Source: Prosthecobacter vanneervenii (lineage in GTDB: Bacteria > Verrucomicrobiota > Verrucomicrobiia > Verrucomicrobiales > Verrucomicrobiaceae). From it: a stretch of DNA of 53,595 bases. Below, one piece after another: positions 41,858-50,690 of the stretch. The notes below the pieces were generated by a model. That model made no database searches. It was not told the origin of the DNA and saw nothing but the letters and a program-made list of their open reading frames with translations. Position 1 is the stretch's first letter. Every line of letters begins with the position of its first letter. The DNA lies in NCBI RefSeq assembly GCF_014203095.1, contig NZ_JACHIG010000002.1:1-53595 (forward strand), in the 5' to 3' direction. A program made the translations under genes and the position numbers.

Positions 41858-43419
41858 GATGTGGAGAAGAGATCAAGATGGAGCTGGAAGGAAGCGCCTT
41901 TCTCACTCGGAATCAGTTCCAACGTCCCCCCCATGCGCAAGGCCAGATCTCGTGCGATGGCAAGACCAAGTCCGGCGCCGCTGACACCGGCCTGAACGCG
42001 ATCATCGATGCGATAGAAGGGCTCAAAGACTCGCTCGACCTCTCCTGCTACGATGCCCGGCCCACCATCGGTCACCGTGAGGATGAACTCGTTTTCGTTC
42101 TGCCGTGTATGAAGCATGGCTGCAGCCTTGGGGGCGTATTTTTCCACGTTCGAGAGGAGATTGCCGGTAATTTGTGCCAAGGCGTCCGCGTCCAGCATGG
42201 CTTCACTCTTTTCGCCTTCATGAATGCGGGTCAATGAAATGTCACGGCGTCGCAAGGCGGGCTCAAACTGACGCGTGATGCCGTCCACAATGTCGGTCGG
42301 ACAGCAGCGGGTATTGTTGAGTTTCAGCCGGCCTTCCTCCTGGCGGGAAAAAGTGAGAACGTTTTCGATGAGGCGGCTGAGGCGCCCGGCTTCTTCACGC
42401 ACAAGATTGAAGCGGCCCAAGGTGGCATCGGGCACGGAATCTTCGATGACATCCAGATTGAGCAGAATGTTCGTCATGGGTGTGCGCAGCTCATGGGAGA
42501 CGCGGTTCACGAAGGACACTCGCTGAGCCGCCAGCAATGAGGCACGGCGCTGTTGGGTGCTCATCCAGATGCCGCAGCCTGCCACGAGAACGGCCAGAGC
42601 GAGGGCTCCGGCCAGGGTGGGCAAATGATAGGTGGTGTGGGTTTCACGCATATCCCAGGAGACGACCTGCCAGACTCCAAAGCGTGAAATGACCGGCCCC
42701 AGCACGTCCGGCTGATGTGTGGGAAGTTCGCCGGTAGAGCTCAGGATTTTTCCATGGAAATCCTGCACAGCATCGGGACCGCCCAGCTTCGCCACGGATT
42801 GAAATCCTTCTGCAAGCCAGGTTTGAAAATGGCTTGTCATGGCAGAGCCGATGGCTTCGCGGTCAATCATCATAACCACCGCCGTTCCGAGAGTTTGGAC
42901 ATAGAACATCAGCGGCTTGCCGGGCTCATCGATCCAGCCTGATGTCCTGCCCCCGGCCTCGCGAAACAGAACCTTTGCATCCAAAAGCACGCGTGGGCGA
43001 GGGATGCCTCGAGGCTCCTTTTCGAGAGTCGGCTCAGGCAGGGGCGGATTCGCAGCGGGGCTGAGATTCAGCTGTGTCTCGGGATTGGCGCTCTTCCAAA
43101 AGAGCCACGCCACGTGCTGAATGCCCTCAATGTTAAAGGCTAGCCGCCTCGCAGTTTCGAGGTCGCTCCAGGTATGGGTGAGCCGCTCGCCTGTACTTTG
43201 CAGGTGGGCCTGATAGAGATCCTCCAGTTTGTGTACTTCCGCCTGCATTCCGGCGCCGAGCGCATGCTGCGCCTGGCGGTCACGTTCACGCCGCAGTTCC
43301 ACATCGCGCCTGGAAACCAGCACGCCGCCGAGAGCGATGCAAACAGCGAGCACGAGCATGATGCCAAGCACCATGCCCGCGCTCGAAAATGTTGAGCGTT
43401 CTTCGGAGCGAGTTTTCAT
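41854..43419 (-). CDS. membrane sensor histidine kinase
   Basis: A 521-residue kinase. TM1 at about 12-38 (GMVLGIMLVLAVCIALGGVLV), a periplasmic sensor of about 220 residues with no recognised fold, TM2 near 260-280 (LAGALALAVLVAGCGIWM), then HisKA with H-box FVNRVSHELRTPMTN. The HATPase domain has N-box TGNLLSNVEKYA, G1 VTDGGPGI and G2 SGAGLGLAIARDLA. The start at 43419 overlaps the stop of the exported secretin-like protein (ATGA), suggesting that protein and kinase act together, for example with the exported protein's state as the signal. Confidence 0.93.
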   Translation of the reverse strand: MKTRSEERSTFSSAGMVLGIMLVLAVCIALGGVLVSRRDVELRRERDRQAQHALGAGMQAEVHKLEDLYQAHLQSTGERLTHTWSDLETARRLAFNIEGIQHVAWLFWKSANPETQLNLSPAANPPLPEPTLEKEPRGIPRPRVLLDAKVLFREAGGRTSGWIDEPGKPLMFYVQTLGTAVVMMIDREAIGSAMTSHFQTWLAEGFQSVAKLGGPDAVQDFHGKILSSTGELPTHQPDVLGPVISRFGVWQVVSWDMRETHTTYHLPTLAGALALAVLVAGCGIWMSTQQRRASLLAAQRVSFVNRVSHELRTPMTNILLNLDVIEDSVPDATLGRFNLVREEAGRLSRLIENVLTFSRQEEGRLKLNNTRCCPTDIVDGITRQFEPALRRRDISLTRIHEGEKSEAMLDADALAQITGNLLSNVEKYAPKAAAMLHTRQNENEFILTVTDGGPGIVAGEVERVFEPFYRIDDRVQAGVSGAGLGLAIARDLALRMGGTLELIPSEKGASFQLHLDLFSTS

Positions 43420-44750
43420 TCCAGATTCACATCCATCAACAGCAGCCACATGCGACCCTCGTCCTTGCGCCCGTTTACACCGGTGTCTCCCGGAGGATTG
43501 AGCGTGCTGATCAAAAATGTGGTGCCAACGAGTTGAACATAGGAAGTGTTGATCTTCTGGCAGGAAAACACGGGGAGATCAGGGTAGTGCTCGTTCCAGT
43601 TCTCGGCCTTCAGGTTGCCGGTCATGGTGATGAATTCAGGGGCTAGAGTGAGATCGGCGGTCGCGCCATCTGGACCGATCACGGGCTCTACTTCCAAACG
43701 AAAACCGAGCGAACGGGTTTCAAAGGCCATGGTGCCCGCAAGGCTGGCGGGAATGGCGGGCTGCCCGGGATCTTTGGAGTCTTTTCCCGGCTGAGCGGGC
43801 ACGCTATCAGTCGGAGGAGAGAATGCGGTCCCATAGGTATGGAGGACGCCCGATTCGTGCATGGCACGCACCCCCGGCTTCACATTGATCGTCGCGGCAT
43901 GCTCAAGAACGGCTGCTTTGGCGGCGATCATGGTTTTCAATTCCGCCATGCATGCTGCGCCCACGGGGCCATGCTTTTTAAGGAGTTCCCAACCTTTGAC
44001 ACGGTCGAGAGAGATCACTCTGGCAGTGAGCAAGACGTTGCCGTCCACCGCTGCGGCGGACGATTTGGCGGCATGAACAGGAACCACATGAGCTGTGGCA
44101 AACAGCAGGGTCGTGAGGCCTGGCTCCGGGTGATTTAGCGTGGCCAGCAGCGTTGGTGCCCCGGGAATGAAGCGGCTGGAAGACGTGCGCTTGCGACCAT
44201 AGAAGTTTGCCACCGGCACGCCCGTAAGCGTGTTGTCTGCCTTGAAGAGGCGCAGGCCGAGGAACTGATCCCGTGAGAAATCATAGGTGACGTCGAGAGT
44301 GCCGTTATTGGTGTTCAAAACGGTCTCGTATTCGAAACGATCCCCCATCTGCCGCATTTCCAAGGCCATAGGATATTGAAATCCTTTGTGATCGGCAGTC
44401 GTCCACTCCGTGGGATGCATCAGTTCGTCCACGCTCTCGAGGACTGTGCGCATGCCGCTCTTGTTGGTGACCCAATGACAGCCGTCGAGCTTGGCGCTGC
44501 CAGCTTTCACCGCTTCCAGCACCTTCGGGTAAAGCTTTTGACGGCCCTCGGGAGCGTCGAGCAGCGCCGCATATTCGGCCAGGGGCAGCGTGAAGCTTTC
44601 GAGCAGGCACTGGATGTTTCTCGGGGCATCCTCCGGCATCGCTGGGGCGGCCGCAGCCTGCTTGTCTTTGACGAATGGGTCCTTGGGTTTGTCTTGCGCG
44701 ACGATGAGGCTGGCGCTGGCGAGGAGGAGCAGGCAGATATGTGTTTTCAT
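43416..44750 (-). CDS. exported protein with secretin-like C-terminal segment
   Basis: A 444-residue protein with a signal peptide (MKTHICLLLLASASLIVA). The middle contains two related beta-rich segments of unknown family. The C-terminal 130 residues resemble a short secretin (type II/III secretion) beta region: FETRSLGFRLEVEPVIGPDG, LTLAPEFITMTG, then LVGTTFLISTLN, followed by a WLLLMDVNL ending. It lacks the length of a true secretin barrel, so it may be one of the small secretin-domain proteins found in Verrucomicrobia. It heads an operon with the histidine kinase and response regulator, coupled by ATGA overlaps. Function uncertain. Confidence 0.75.
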   Translation of the reverse strand: MKTHICLLLLASASLIVAQDKPKDPFVKDKQAAAAPAMPEDAPRNIQCLLESFTLPLAEYAALLDAPEGRQKLYPKVLEAVKAGSAKLDGCHWVTNKSGMRTVLESVDELMHPTEWTTADHKGFQYPMALEMRQMGDRFEYETVLNTNNGTLDVTYDFSRDQFLGLRLFKADNTLTGVPVANFYGRKRTSSSRFIPGAPTLLATLNHPEPGLTTLLFATAHVVPVHAAKSSAAAVDGNVLLTARVISLDRVKGWELLKKHGPVGAACMAELKTMIAAKAAVLEHAATINVKPGVRAMHESGVLHTYGTAFSPPTDSVPAQPGKDSKDPGQPAIPASLAGTMAFETRSLGFRLEVEPVIGPDGATADLTLAPEFITMTGNLKAENWNEHYPDLPVFSCQKINTSYVQLVGTTFLISTLNPPGDTGVNGRKDEGRMWLLLMDVNLE

Positions 44751-44869
44751 GGCGCCGAGAGAGTGGCGCATGGTTGGGTGCTTGCGTCAACGCCGCATGA
44801 TGGCAGTGTAAAAGTTCTGTCAAAACGCCGAAATCCGTGCTTATGACTGCGCGTTAGTTAAAAACAACC

Positions 44870-45346
44870 ATGGAAGACCTCGAAATCGCCCGCGCCTGCG
44901 CCCTTTACGCTGATGACAAAAAAGCGGAGAACATCCGCATTCTGGACCTGCGCGGCCTCTCCCCTATCGCCGACTACTTTGTGCTTTGCACAGCCCTTTC
45001 CACCCCGCAGCTGCGCGCCGTGCGCGACGAAATCGTGGAGCAGATGAAGGAGCAGCACCAGACGCCCCCCACGGTGAAGGACGGCAACTTCGAGAGCCAG
45101 TGGATTATTCTCGTCTATGGCAGCGTGATGGTGCACATTTTGACGCCTGAAAAGCGCGAGTATTACGCATTGGAAGAGCTGTGGGGCGATGCCCCTGAGC
45201 TGGCCCTGACTGTGGAAGCCCCTGCTCCAGAGCCGAAAGAGCCCAAGCCGAAGAAAGCCGCTGCAAAGAAGGCCCCCGCCAAGAAAGCAACAGCCAAAAA
45301 GGCGGTGAAGAAGGCACCTGCGAAGAAGGCGGCGAAGAAGAAGTAG
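44870..45346 (+). CDS. rsfS: ribosomal silencing factor RsfS with Lys/Ala tail
   Basis: A 158-residue protein. Residues 1-110 are the RsfS (Iojap/DUF143) domain: ADDKKAENIRILDLRGLSPI, IADYFVLCTALS, RAVRDEIVEQM, WIILVYGSVMVHI and the ending REYYALEELWGDA. RsfS binds uL14 on the large subunit and blocks subunit joining when nutrients run low. After residue 118 comes a Lys/Ala/Pro-rich tail of about 40 residues (repeats of AAKKAPAKKA), histone-H1-like and absent from most RsfS proteins, perhaps adding RNA affinity. Divergent from the secretin-like operon. Confidence 0.93.
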   Translation: MEDLEIARACALYADDKKAENIRILDLRGLSPIADYFVLCTALSTPQLRAVRDEIVEQMKEQHQTPPTVKDGNFESQWIILVYGSVMVHILTPEKREYYALEELWGDAPELALTVEAPAPEPKEPKPKKAAAKKAPAKKATAKKAVKKAPAKKAAKKK

Positions 45347-45389
45347 CTCCTGGAGCAACCGCCCCGGTTGCCGCTGGAGTTTTGAGTTG

Positions 45390-45406
45390 GCAAGCCGGAG
45401 GCTTGC
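45390..45406. repeat. small hairpin GCAAGCC-GGA-GGCTTGC
   Basis: Perfect 7-bp arms around GGA, between rsfS and the sugar-binding protein gene, 33 bp before that gene's ATG. It has no T-run, so it is not a typical terminator. It might reduce readthrough or be a relic of a dispersed repeat. Confidence 0.4.
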
Positions 45407-45438
45407 ACTACGCACACGCTTTCGCTAAAACAGCAGGC

Positions 45439-46488
45439 ATGTCCGCCCGCATTCTGCTTGTTCTTGTCTCCTGCGCCCTGAGCGTCATCACCGGTCTTGT
45501 GATCGCACGCGGTGGCGTTGGCAGCACGACGGTGCGGCAGCGCCCGGTGATCGGGCTTTCCATGGACACGCTGAAGGAGGAGCGCTGGCAGGTTGACCGC
45601 GATCTTTTCACCGAGAAGGCGAAGGCCGCAGGGGCGGATGTGCTGGTGCAGTCGGCCAACAGCAACGACGCCATCCAACTGCAAAACGTGGAGAGCCTCA
45701 TCACGCAGAAAGTGGATGCACTCGTCATCATCCCGCACGATGGCGCAGCGATGGCTAAGGCCGTGAATCTGGCGCATCAAGCAGGCATTCCGGTGCTCTC
45801 CTACGACCGCCTCATCACGGGCTGCGACCTGGATCTCTACCTGACCTTTGACAATGTGAAGGTAGGCGAGCTGCAGGCTAAGTTTCTGGTGGATCGCATT
45901 CCCGCAGGCGGCAAGCTGCGCGTCATCCGCATCTATGGCGCAAAGACGGACAACAACGCCAAGCTCTTCAAGCAGGGGCAGGACAATGTGCTGCAGCCGC
46001 TCATTGCCGCAGGAAAGCTGGAAGTGATCTTTGAGGACTGGGCGGAGGACTGGAAACCCGAGAGCGCCAAAAAGATCACGAATGCAGCCATCACCAAAAA
46101 CGGCGCGAACTTTGACGCCATTCTGGCCAGCAACGACGGCACGGCAGGCGGTGCCATCCAGGCACTGACGGAGGAAGGGCTGACCGGAAAGATCATCGTA
46201 ACCGGGCAGGATGCAGATCTAGCCGCGTGCCAGCGCATCGCTCAAGGGACGCAGGCCATGACAGTTTATAAACCGATCCAGAGCATCGCCACCAAGGCGG
46301 CGGAGCTAGCGCTGAAATTGGCGCAGCGCAAACCGCTGGTGGCCAAAGACGCCATCTCCAACGGCCAGTTCGAGGTGCCTGCCGTGCTGCTGGACATTGT
46401 TTCTGTGACGAAGGAAAACCTGCGCGAGACCGTTGTGAAAGATGGTTTCCGCAAGGAGAGCGATGTGTTTCAATCCAGCCAGCCATGA
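45439..46488 (+). CDS. sugar ABC transporter substrate-binding protein, XylF-like
   Basis: A 349-residue periplasmic-binding-protein-like I family member. The signal segment is ARILLVLVSCALSVITGLVIA. Family marks are VIGLSMDTLKEERWQVDRDLF, QSANSNDAIQLQNVESLI, PVLSYDRLI, YLTFDNVKVGELQAKFLV, ASNDGTAGGAIQAL and VTGQDADLAACQRIAQG, all close to the D-xylose-binding protein XylF, though other pentoses are possible. The ATG at 45439 precedes the signal; its TGA overlaps the ATPase start in an ATGA. No permease follows in the operon. Confidence 0.9.
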   Translation: MSARILLVLVSCALSVITGLVIARGGVGSTTVRQRPVIGLSMDTLKEERWQVDRDLFTEKAKAAGADVLVQSANSNDAIQLQNVESLITQKVDALVIIPHDGAAMAKAVNLAHQAGIPVLSYDRLITGCDLDLYLTFDNVKVGELQAKFLVDRIPAGGKLRVIRIYGAKTDNNAKLFKQGQDNVLQPLIAAGKLEVIFEDWAEDWKPESAKKITNAAITKNGANFDAILASNDGTAGGAIQALTEEGLTGKIIVTGQDADLAACQRIAQGTQAMTVYKPIQSIATKAAELALKLAQRKPLVAKDAISNGQFEVPAVLLDIVSVTKENLRETVVKDGFRKESDVFQSSQP

Positions 46489-47996
46489 TTCTTAAAGCGC
46501 AAAACATCACCAAACGCTTCCCCGGCGTCACGGCACTCAAGGATGTCTCGTTTGATCTCCAAGAAGGCGAGATCCATGCACTGTGCGGCGAGAACGGCGC
46601 GGGCAAGAGCACACTGATCAAGCTGCTCTCCGGGATTCACCCACATGGGAGCTATGAGGGGAGCTTTGAGGTGTCTGGCGTGGAGGCGAAGTTTTCCACC
46701 ATCAAGGATGCGGAGACGGCGGGCATAGCCGTCATCTACCAGGAGCTGGCACTGGTGGAGGAAATGACGGTGGCTGAAAACATCTTTCTGGGACGCGAGC
46801 CGCGCCGCTGGGGAGCCTTCATCGACTGGCCACGCATGCATCAGGAGGCTCAGGCACTGCTGCAGCGCTTCAAGGTGGACCTGGACCCTGCCGCGCCGGT
46901 ACGCACGCTGGGCGTGGGGCAGAAGCAGCTGGTGGAGATCATCAAGGCGCTGGCGAAGAATTCCAAGATCCTCATTCTTGATGAACCGACGGCGGCGCTG
47001 GCGGAGCATGAGGTGCTCATTCTTCTCGATATTCTGCGCGATCTGCGGCAGCGCGGCATTGCCAGCATCTACATCTCCCACAAGCTGGATGAGGTCTTTG
47101 GCATCTCCGACCGCATTACGGTGCTGCGCGATGGCTCCACCGTGGGCACCAAGAACGCCACCGAGACGAGCAAGGCCGAGGTGATCCGCCAGATGGTGGG
47201 GCGTGAAATCGGCGATCTCTTCCCCCGCCGCAGCACGCAGCCCGGAGAAGTGATCCTGCGCGCCGATTCTCTCACTGCTGCCGATGATGAAACAGGGCGC
47301 GCAAGGCTGCAAAACATCAGCTTTGAGCTGCGGGCGGGCGAGGTGCTGGGCATCGGCGGACTGATGGGCGCGGGGCGCACGGAGCTGCTGATGCATCTCT
47401 TTGGAGCCTGGGGTCGTCATGTCTCCGGCAGCGTGGAACTGAAAGGCAGCCCGCTCTCCGGGCTGACGCCGGAGACGATCATCCAGCGCGGACTGGTACT
47501 GGCCTCCGAGGACCGCCGCCGATATGGCCTGCATCTGGAGCAGAGCATCGGTTTCAATCTCTCACTGTCATCCCTGAGTAGCATCACACGCGGCGGTTTC
47601 ATCCAGCGCAATGCAGAAGTGCGGAGAAATCAGGACATCTTCAGTTCGCTGCGCGTGAAGGCCACCGGTCTTGAGTCTGTCGTGGGCAAACTCTCCGGCG
47701 GCAACCAGCAGAAGGTGGTGCTGGGCAAGGCGCTGCTCACCGAGCCCTCAGTGATCATGCTGGATGAACCCACACGCGGCATCGACGTAGGAGCCAAGCT
47801 GGAGATCTACGAGATCATCAACCAACTCACCGCCGCAGGCAAAGCGGTGATCCTGGTTTCCAGCGAGCTGCCGGAGCTGATCGGCATGAGCGACCGCATC
47901 CTCATGCTCAATGAAGGCCGCATCGGCGGCTCCTTCACCCGCAGCGAAGCCACCCAGGAAAAGCTCATGGCTGCTGCCATGGGGCATGCGGGGTGA
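46485..47996 (+). CDS. sugar ABC transporter ATP-binding protein, XylG-like
   Basis: A 503-residue protein with two fused ABC ATPase domains, as in RbsA/XylG/MglA. The first has Walker A GENGAGKST, the signature region TLGVGQKQLVEIIKALA and Walker B ILILDEPTAAL. The second has a degenerate P-loop (GLMGAGRTELL), the signature LSGGNQQKVVLGKALL and Walker B VIMLDEPTRGIDVG. Coupled to the sugar-binding protein gene by an ATGA. The usual third gene, a permease, is missing; repeat DNA starts 14 bp after the stop. Confidence 0.93.
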   Translation: MILKAQNITKRFPGVTALKDVSFDLQEGEIHALCGENGAGKSTLIKLLSGIHPHGSYEGSFEVSGVEAKFSTIKDAETAGIAVIYQELALVEEMTVAENIFLGREPRRWGAFIDWPRMHQEAQALLQRFKVDLDPAAPVRTLGVGQKQLVEIIKALAKNSKILILDEPTAALAEHEVLILLDILRDLRQRGIASIYISHKLDEVFGISDRITVLRDGSTVGTKNATETSKAEVIRQMVGREIGDLFPRRSTQPGEVILRADSLTAADDETGRARLQNISFELRAGEVLGIGGLMGAGRTELLMHLFGAWGRHVSGSVELKGSPLSGLTPETIIQRGLVLASEDRRRYGLHLEQSIGFNLSLSSLSSITRGGFIQRNAEVRRNQDIFSSLRVKATGLESVVGKLSGGNQQKVVLGKALLTEPSVIMLDEPTRGIDVGAKLEIYEIINQLTAAGKAVILVSSELPELIGMSDRILMLNEGRIGGSFTRSEATQEKLMAAAMGHAG

Positions 47997-48009
47997 TGGA
48001 ACTCAGCAC

Positions 48010-48203
48010 CATTTGGAGTGCGGCTGCGCAGCGAGGAACGAGCGGAGCTGCCGCTTTCGAGCGTCTCGTGTCACTCGTAAGAACTCTGGCCTTGGAACAT
48101 CCACCGGCCCCCTCCTTCGTATGACTCATGACATGAGAGAACCACCCGGCCTGCGGAAAGCGGTAGCTGCGCTCGTTCCTCGCTCCGCGACCGCAGTCCA
48201 AAA
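48010..48203. repeat. dispersed palindromic element, family B copy 2
   Basis: Left arm CATTTGGAGTGCGG then GCGAGGAACGAGCGGAGCTG and CCGCTTTC; right arm its inverted match, GAAAGCGGTAGCTGCG then CTCGTTCCTCGCTCC and CCGCAGTCCAAAAG. The central loop is about 75 bp and includes a smaller dyad (CTCATGACATGAG). Homologous to the copy inside 29329-29483. It lies exactly where a permease gene would be expected to begin. Confidence 0.8.
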
Positions 48204-48313
48204 GCTCTGCGCCCTCCCGCGCCAACTTTCTTGCAAAGATGCCCCATTTCCTTCGTTCGCACTTCATTCCCATCCTTCCGCCCAGCTTTCATCTGCCATT
48301 CGTCCCACCCCTC

Positions 48314-49906
48314 ATGCTCCGCGCTCTCTTCACTTCCCTCTTCCTCGCCACAGCGGCCAGCGCCGCGCAGCCGCCGAACATCGTCTTCATCTTCTGCGAT
48401 GACCTGGCCTATCAGGCGATGAGCTGCTATGGCGACCACCGCAAGCTGCTGGAGACGCCAAACATGGACCGCCTGGCCAAGGAGGGCATGCGTTTTGACC
48501 GCTGCCTCGTGACGAACTCCATCTGCGGCCCCAGCCGTGCGGTGATCCAGACGGGCAAATACTCGCACGCCAACGGCTTCTACAACAACAGCAACAGCAA
48601 GTTTGACAGCAGCCAGCCCACCTTCCCCAAGGTGATGCATGAGAAGGGCTACCAGATGGCCATGATCGGCAAATGGCACCTCATGACCGACCCCGTGGGC
48701 TACGACTACTGGAACGTGCTCCCCGGTCAGGGCGTGTATTACAACCCGCCGATGATCGACAACGGCAAACCCGTGAAGTACGACGGCTACACCACAGACA
48801 TCATCGGCGACCTGACGCTGGACTGGCTGCAAAAGCGCGACAAGACCAAGCCCTTCATGATGATGTGCCAGCACAAGGCCCCGCACCGCGAGTGGGAGCC
48901 GCCGTCACGCTACCTGGGCTTTGACAAAGACCGCGTGTATGAGGAGCCGGAGACGCTCTTTGACAGCTACTCCGGGCGCAGCAAGGCGGTGAGTGATCAC
49001 GACATGGGCATTGACCGCACGATGACGGACCGCGACACGAAACTAGTGGCCCCTAACAATCTGACGCCGGAACAGAAGAAGGCCTGGGACGCCTACTACG
49101 AGCCCCGCAATGCGAAGTACCGTGAGGCCGCGCCTGCGGGCCGTGATCTGGTGAAATGGCGCTACCAGCGCTACATGCACGACTACCTGGCCTGCGTGAA
49201 GGCCGTGGACGACAACGTGGGCCGTGTGCTGGATTACCTGGACAAAGAGGGCCTGACGGAAAACACCGTGGTCATGCTGAGCAGCGACCAGGGCTTTTAC
49301 CTCGGAGAGCACGGCTGGTTCGACAAACGCTGGATTTTTGAAGAGTCCCTTCGTACCCCCTTCCTGGTTCGCTGGCCCGGCGTCATCAAACCCGGCACTG
49401 TGAACAACAAGATCGTGAGCCTGATCGACTTTGCCAGCACCTTCCTGGACATCGCCCAGTGCCCAAACCTTCCGGATGTGCATGGCCGCAGCCTGGTGCC
49501 GCTTTTCAAAGGCGAAGAACCCGCCGACTGGCGCAAATCACTCTACTACCACTACTACGAGTACCCCGTGCCCCACCGCGTGCGCCCGCACTACGGCGTC
49601 ATTACGGACCGCTACAAGCTCATCCACTACTACAAGCCGGACGTGGACGACTGGGAGCTGATGGACCGCGAGAAGGACCCGCTGGAAACCAAGAGCTTTT
49701 ACAACGACCCCGCCTACGCCGAAACGGTGAAGGAGCTGAAAGCCGAGATCCTCCGCCTGCAGGCCGAGGTCAAAGAGACCATGCCTCCGCCGCGCTTTAC
49801 CCACGGAAACAAGGCCTTTGATGGCGAGGTGAATCCTCCCGTGCAGGAACAACCCAAGGGCAAAGGCGCCGGGAAGAAGAAGGGCGCAGCGAAGAAAGCG
49901 GAGTGA
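48314..49906 (+). CDS. secreted formylglycine sulfatase, subfamily different from the 20454 gene
   Basis: A 530-residue sulfatase. The signal peptide (MLRALFTSLFLATAASA) is followed by NIVFIFCDDLAYQAMSCYG (metal site) and the active-site signature SICGPSRAVIQTG, where Cys becomes formylglycine. Further marks are MIGKWHL, KPFMMMCQHKAPHREWEP, SSDQGFYLGEHGWFDKRW and the C-terminal DPLETKSFYNDP. The GEHGWFDKRW pattern is typical of iduronate-sulfatase/mucin-desulfating-like subfamilies. The C-terminus ends in a Lys-rich tail (KGAGKKKGAAKKAE) like that of the other sulfatase here. The ATG at 48314 fits the signal; one at 48239 adds 25 residues. Probably released from DNA-damaging or regulatory context by the flanking repeats; no linked transporter is visible. 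Confidence 0.92.
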   Translation: MLRALFTSLFLATAASAAQPPNIVFIFCDDLAYQAMSCYGDHRKLLETPNMDRLAKEGMRFDRCLVTNSICGPSRAVIQTGKYSHANGFYNNSNSKFDSSQPTFPKVMHEKGYQMAMIGKWHLMTDPVGYDYWNVLPGQGVYYNPPMIDNGKPVKYDGYTTDIIGDLTLDWLQKRDKTKPFMMMCQHKAPHREWEPPSRYLGFDKDRVYEEPETLFDSYSGRSKAVSDHDMGIDRTMTDRDTKLVAPNNLTPEQKKAWDAYYEPRNAKYREAAPAGRDLVKWRYQRYMHDYLACVKAVDDNVGRVLDYLDKEGLTENTVVMLSSDQGFYLGEHGWFDKRWIFEESLRTPFLVRWPGVIKPGTVNNKIVSLIDFASTFLDIAQCPNLPDVHGRSLVPLFKGEEPADWRKSLYYHYYEYPVPHRVRPHYGVITDRYKLIHYYKPDVDDWELMDREKDPLETKSFYNDPAYAETVKELKAEILRLQAEVKETMPPPRFTHGNKAFDGEVNPPVQEQPKGKGAGKKKGAAKKAE

Positions 49907-49921
49907 AACAAGCAGCGGGGT

Positions 49922-50084
49922 AATACCTCGTTGCGCTGAAAACGGGTCTAATGGCGGAAGCACAAGCCGACGGGGGGACATCTTGATCCCCCCACCTGCG
50001 GCGTGGTTGCGGATGAACCGTGTGCGCCGGGCGATGAGGGAGCGTATGGGATCGGGACGATCCCTCTCTGGAGTTTGGCCTTTG
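49922..50084. repeat. dispersed inverted-repeat element, family A copy 3 (truncated)
   Basis: Matches the reverse complement of the element at 15058-15281 over about 155 bp: the end TAATACC...TGAAAACGGGTCT, the block GGCGGAAGCACAAGCCGACG, the dyad around CATCTTGATCCCCC, the block GGGAGCGT and the dyad GGGATCGGGACGATCCC. The far terminal repeat is missing; the element breaks off near 50084, next to the decayed transposase region. Confidence 0.8.
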
Positions 50085-50165
50085 ACTAGATAAGTCCGCA
50101 GTTAAGCGATCAAACTGGATGTTTTTGTGTGGAAAGAGTCTAGTTATGAAACCAGTGTTCGTATT

Positions 50166-50486
50166 ATGGGATTGCCCACCAAAGTTCGGATCATCAGCCG
50201 CAAGGCCAGCGAGCATTGGTATAGCAACCTCCCCTCCGCCATCGCTCAGGCCATGGAGTTCACCAAAGGCGAGACCGTCGAGTGGATCATCGCTGACAAA
50301 GGCCACCTCATCCTGGCCCGCAAAGAGGTGCCCGCCAATCCGGTGGACATTCAAAAAATACGCCACGGTCTCCCTGAGCGCCCTGTTGCGCCAGCGCCTC
50401 GACTCCGCCTGCTCAGCGGCTGCTTCCGCCGCCTCCTGCGCCCGCAGGCTCGCCGTCCGCATGCTCGCCTCTCTGCCGTGCCCTGA
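50166..50486 (+). CDS. AbrB/SpoVT-like small ORF linked to a transposase remnant
   Basis: A 106-codon frame. The first 65 residues look like an AbrB/MazE-type swapped-hairpin DNA-binding protein (PTKVRIISRKASEHWYSNLP, then AMEFTKGETVEWIIADKGHL). The rest (after about 50365) is an out-of-frame reading of the transposase region and has no family character. In comparable elements a small AbrB-like gene precedes or overlaps the transposase, so it is probably part of a former two-gene insertion element. Possibly still expressed; probably non-functional in context. Confidence 0.5.
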   Translation: MGLPTKVRIISRKASEHWYSNLPSAIAQAMEFTKGETVEWIIADKGHLILARKEVPANPVDIQKIRHGLPERPVAPAPRLRLLSGCFRRLLRPQARRPHARLSAVP

Positions 50487-50690
50487 ACGCGGCACGCCCA
50501 CCAACCTGATTTGCACCAGCGGCGCGCAGCAGGCCGACTGGAGCGCCCACTACCCGCTCTATGCCAGGGAGCGTGTCAGCGAGAGAACGCTCTTTGACAC
50601 CGTGCGCACCGCCGAGCAGCAGGCCCTGCCCGAAGACCATCCGCTGGTTGTCTCGCTTGATGACACGCTGGTGGGCAAAGGAGCGTCTGA
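50371..50690 (+). pseudogene. truncated DDE transposase (IS701/IS4-like N-terminus)
   Basis: A plus frame running on from SLSALLRQRLD contains RRLAVRMLASL, TSGAQQADWSAHYPLY, RERVSERTLFDTV and PLVVSLDDTLVGKG, the N-terminal part and first catalytic Asp region of an IS701-like transposase. The remaining two-thirds, with the later D and E, are absent. At about 50680-50710 the frame continues seamlessly into a Y-family polymerase sequence, creating a chimeric open frame to 51168. Confidence 0.7.

Noticed and set aside
46470..47534. Minus-strand open frame of 354 codons
   Set aside because: Antisense to the XylG-like ATPase, whose Walker and signature motifs are intact.
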